From Limisphaerales bacterium (GTDB lineage: Bacteria; Verrucomicrobiota; Verrucomicrobiia; Limisphaerales; UBA1100), in contig JACNJL010000031.1 in assembly GCA_014382585.1 (NCBI GenBank), positions 1 to 43,637 of the forward strand: a stretch of DNA of 43,637 nucleotides. Direction: 5' to 3'. Shown here in pieces: positions 42,743-43,637 of the stretch; the first letter of the stretch is position 1, and every line of letters begins with the position of its first letter. Made by a program: the position numbers and the translations under genes. The notes beneath the pieces were generated by a model that had not been told where the DNA came from, did not search any database, and saw nothing but the letters and a program-made list of their open reading frames with translations.

Positions 42743-42780
42743 AAAACGAGGCGGCCCCTTTCGAGACCGCCCCCGTTTTA
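42743..42780. terminator. Bidirectional terminator between HAD and TIG genes
   Basis: AAAACG-GGCGG on the left and CCGCC-CGTTTT on the right pair with small bulges around CCCCTTTCGAGA, with A/T tails on both sides. It can end transcription from either direction. Confidence 0.65.
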
Positions 42781-42801
42781 TCACTCCACCCGTTCCTTAG
42801 C

Positions 42802-42819
42802 CCCCGCCAAGCGGCGGGG
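42802..42819 (-). terminator. GC hairpin just after the TIG gene stop
   Basis: CCCCGCC (42802-42808) and GGCGGGG (42813-42819) form a perfect 7-bp stem around AAGC, 5 bases beyond the stop codon of the minus-strand gene. There is no long T-run, so it probably works together with the 42743-42780 hairpin. Confidence 0.5.
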
Positions 42820-42824
42820 TTAAA

Positions 42825-43637
42825 TTAGTTGTTCGCATTAATCAGAGGCGTGGTAGCATTTTGATCTGCTGCGCCCAGTATTAGGATAGCCCGGTTACTT
42901 CCACCCAACCAAGTTGCGTTAATATCGTTAATCGCAGCCTTGGTGAAACTCATCTGTGTTCCCGCAGCATTGATAGTCACGCCCGCTGGCAGGGCATTTG
43001 GGTTAATACCGAAACCGTGCCCTAAATACCGGTTTTCGTTTGATGCCACAACTGAGCTATTTCCGGAAGCCATCCAATCTGTGAGTTGGTTCAAGGCATT
43101 CTCGCCGAAATACAGCCTCTTAACACCACGGAAATTTGTTCCGTTCACGATTAAAATACCGCGACTAGCATTATAATCAGATCCATTAAAATCTGCCGAT
43201 CCGGCAAATGTATTTGCGGCTGTGTTTGCACTTAGCGGCAAAAAGTCCGGTGTTGCGGAAATTGTAAACGCACTGCTCAGTGGTGTAGTAAGAATTCCAA
43301 ATGGAGTGATCACACGAATCCGTCTCGTTCCGTTATTGTCACTCAACAATGTGGAGGAATCTAACAAGTGCCCTTTCCCTGTGAATGCGGCGGCATTTGA
43401 ATCTAACTGGAATGAACTCGAAGTAACACTCGATACCCCTGTTTGATCTGTTGCATCAGTTACTCCGGGAATAGGATTCCCGTTCACATCAACAATTTGC
43501 ACCACAGAAAGCAGACCCAATCCACTACCATTGAAAGTGATATTATCATTATCTCTACGGTAGGCTGGAATTTCATCATTTTGCCCGGCAACCATGGCCA
43601 TGCTTAGGCCACTGAAACTACTGTAGGTTGGAGGCAC
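42825..43637 (-). CDS. IPT/TIG-like surface protein, C-terminal part (continues off window)
   Basis: The frame runs to the right edge, so only the last about 270 residues are seen and no true start is visible. Two or three Ig-like TIG modules are suggested: NITFNGSGLGLLSVVQIVDVNG, ending RRIRVITPFGILTTPLSSAFTISATP; and GILIVNGTNFRGVKRLYFGENALNQL with a similar sandwich ending ATWLGGSNRAILILGA. The residues are rich in Asn, Ser and Thr with few charges, as expected of an extracellular adhesin or filament. The DNA is clearly lower in GC than its neighbours, and codons such as ATT and AAT are frequent. Function unknown. Confidence 0.7.
   Translation of the reverse strand: MPPTYSSFSGLSMAMVAGQNDEIPAYRRDNDNITFNGSGLGLLSVVQIVDVNGNPIPGVTDATDQTGVSSVTSSSFQLDSNAAAFTGKGHLLDSSTLLSDNNGTRRIRVITPFGILTTPLSSAFTISATPDFLPLSANTAANTFAGSADFNGSDYNASRGILIVNGTNFRGVKRLYFGENALNQLTDWMASGNSSVVASNENRYLGHGFGINPNALPAGVTINAAGTQMSFTKAAINDINATWLGGSNRAILILGAADQNATTPLINANN

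Overview
The window looks like a piece of a Verrucomicrobiota chromosome (PVC superphylum, probably a Limisphaerales/Pedosphaera-like lineage). This rests on a DUF1501 + PSD1 (DUF1549/DUF1553) cytochrome gene pair, many lipoproteins with C-terminal L-[AS/TG]-G-C lipoboxes, pseudopilin-head-like lipoproteins, and a ribonucleotide reductase small subunit of the chlamydial (class Ic) type. No virus, CRISPR array or insertion sequence was recognised. It reads as ordinary chromosome with several intergenic repeat families.

Layout. 1-3.1 kb: end of a flagellin gene, a TerB-like protein, a lipoprotein esterase, a thioredoxin-type arsenate reductase, a GC-rich gene-free stretch that may encode a structured RNA, and a small lipoprotein. 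3.3-8.6 kb: DUF1501 and PSD1 pair. 8.65-14.1 kb: dnaG with an upstream TPR lipoprotein gene, a DUF362 protein and a serine esterase. 14.2-14.8 kb: a vapBC toxin-antitoxin pair with a palindrome at its start. 14.85-20.1 kb: dcd and nrdAB (deoxynucleotide supply), followed by a 615-bp gene-free region with DnaA-box-like sites. 20.1-22.4 kb: Rieske protein and a cytochrome b fused to two cytochrome c modules. 22.5-26.2 kb: CvpA-like membrane protein, polyprenyl diphosphate synthase, EVE-domain protein and YggS. 26.2-28.3 kb: two tandem lipoproteins with identical N-termini and divergent C-termini. 28.3-29.6 kb: small hypothetical genes. 29.8-34.3 kb: SNF2-family helicase, tRNA-Gln and a dihydrouridine synthase. 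34.5-37.2 kb: four overlapping genes (membrane protein, winged-helix regulator, ispH, ferritin-like protein) behind a perfect 25-bp palindrome. 37.25-42 kb: a short PilB/GspE ATPase, a PQQ-propeller protein, an LptE-like and a BamD-like lipoprotein. 42-43.6 kb: a HAD phosphatase and the C-terminal part of an AT-richer IPT/TIG-type surface protein.

Working together: nrdA, nrdB and dcd serve dNTP synthesis. ispH and the polyprenyl synthase serve isoprenoid/quinone synthesis, which feeds the cytochrome bc complex. The BamD-like, LptE-like and propeller genes look like an envelope-biogenesis cluster.

The most notable items are: (1) the class Ic ribonucleotide reductase R2 with Phe at the radical position and every chlamydial functional residue conserved at a constant +7 offset; (2) the wHTH/membrane-protein/ispH/ferritin-like coupled operon with its palindromic operator; (3) the tandem lipoproteins with a conversion-like identical block; (4) a family of 'phrase-like' imperfect inverted repeats in intergenic DNA; and (5) a candidate structured RNA at about 2.35-2.5 kb.
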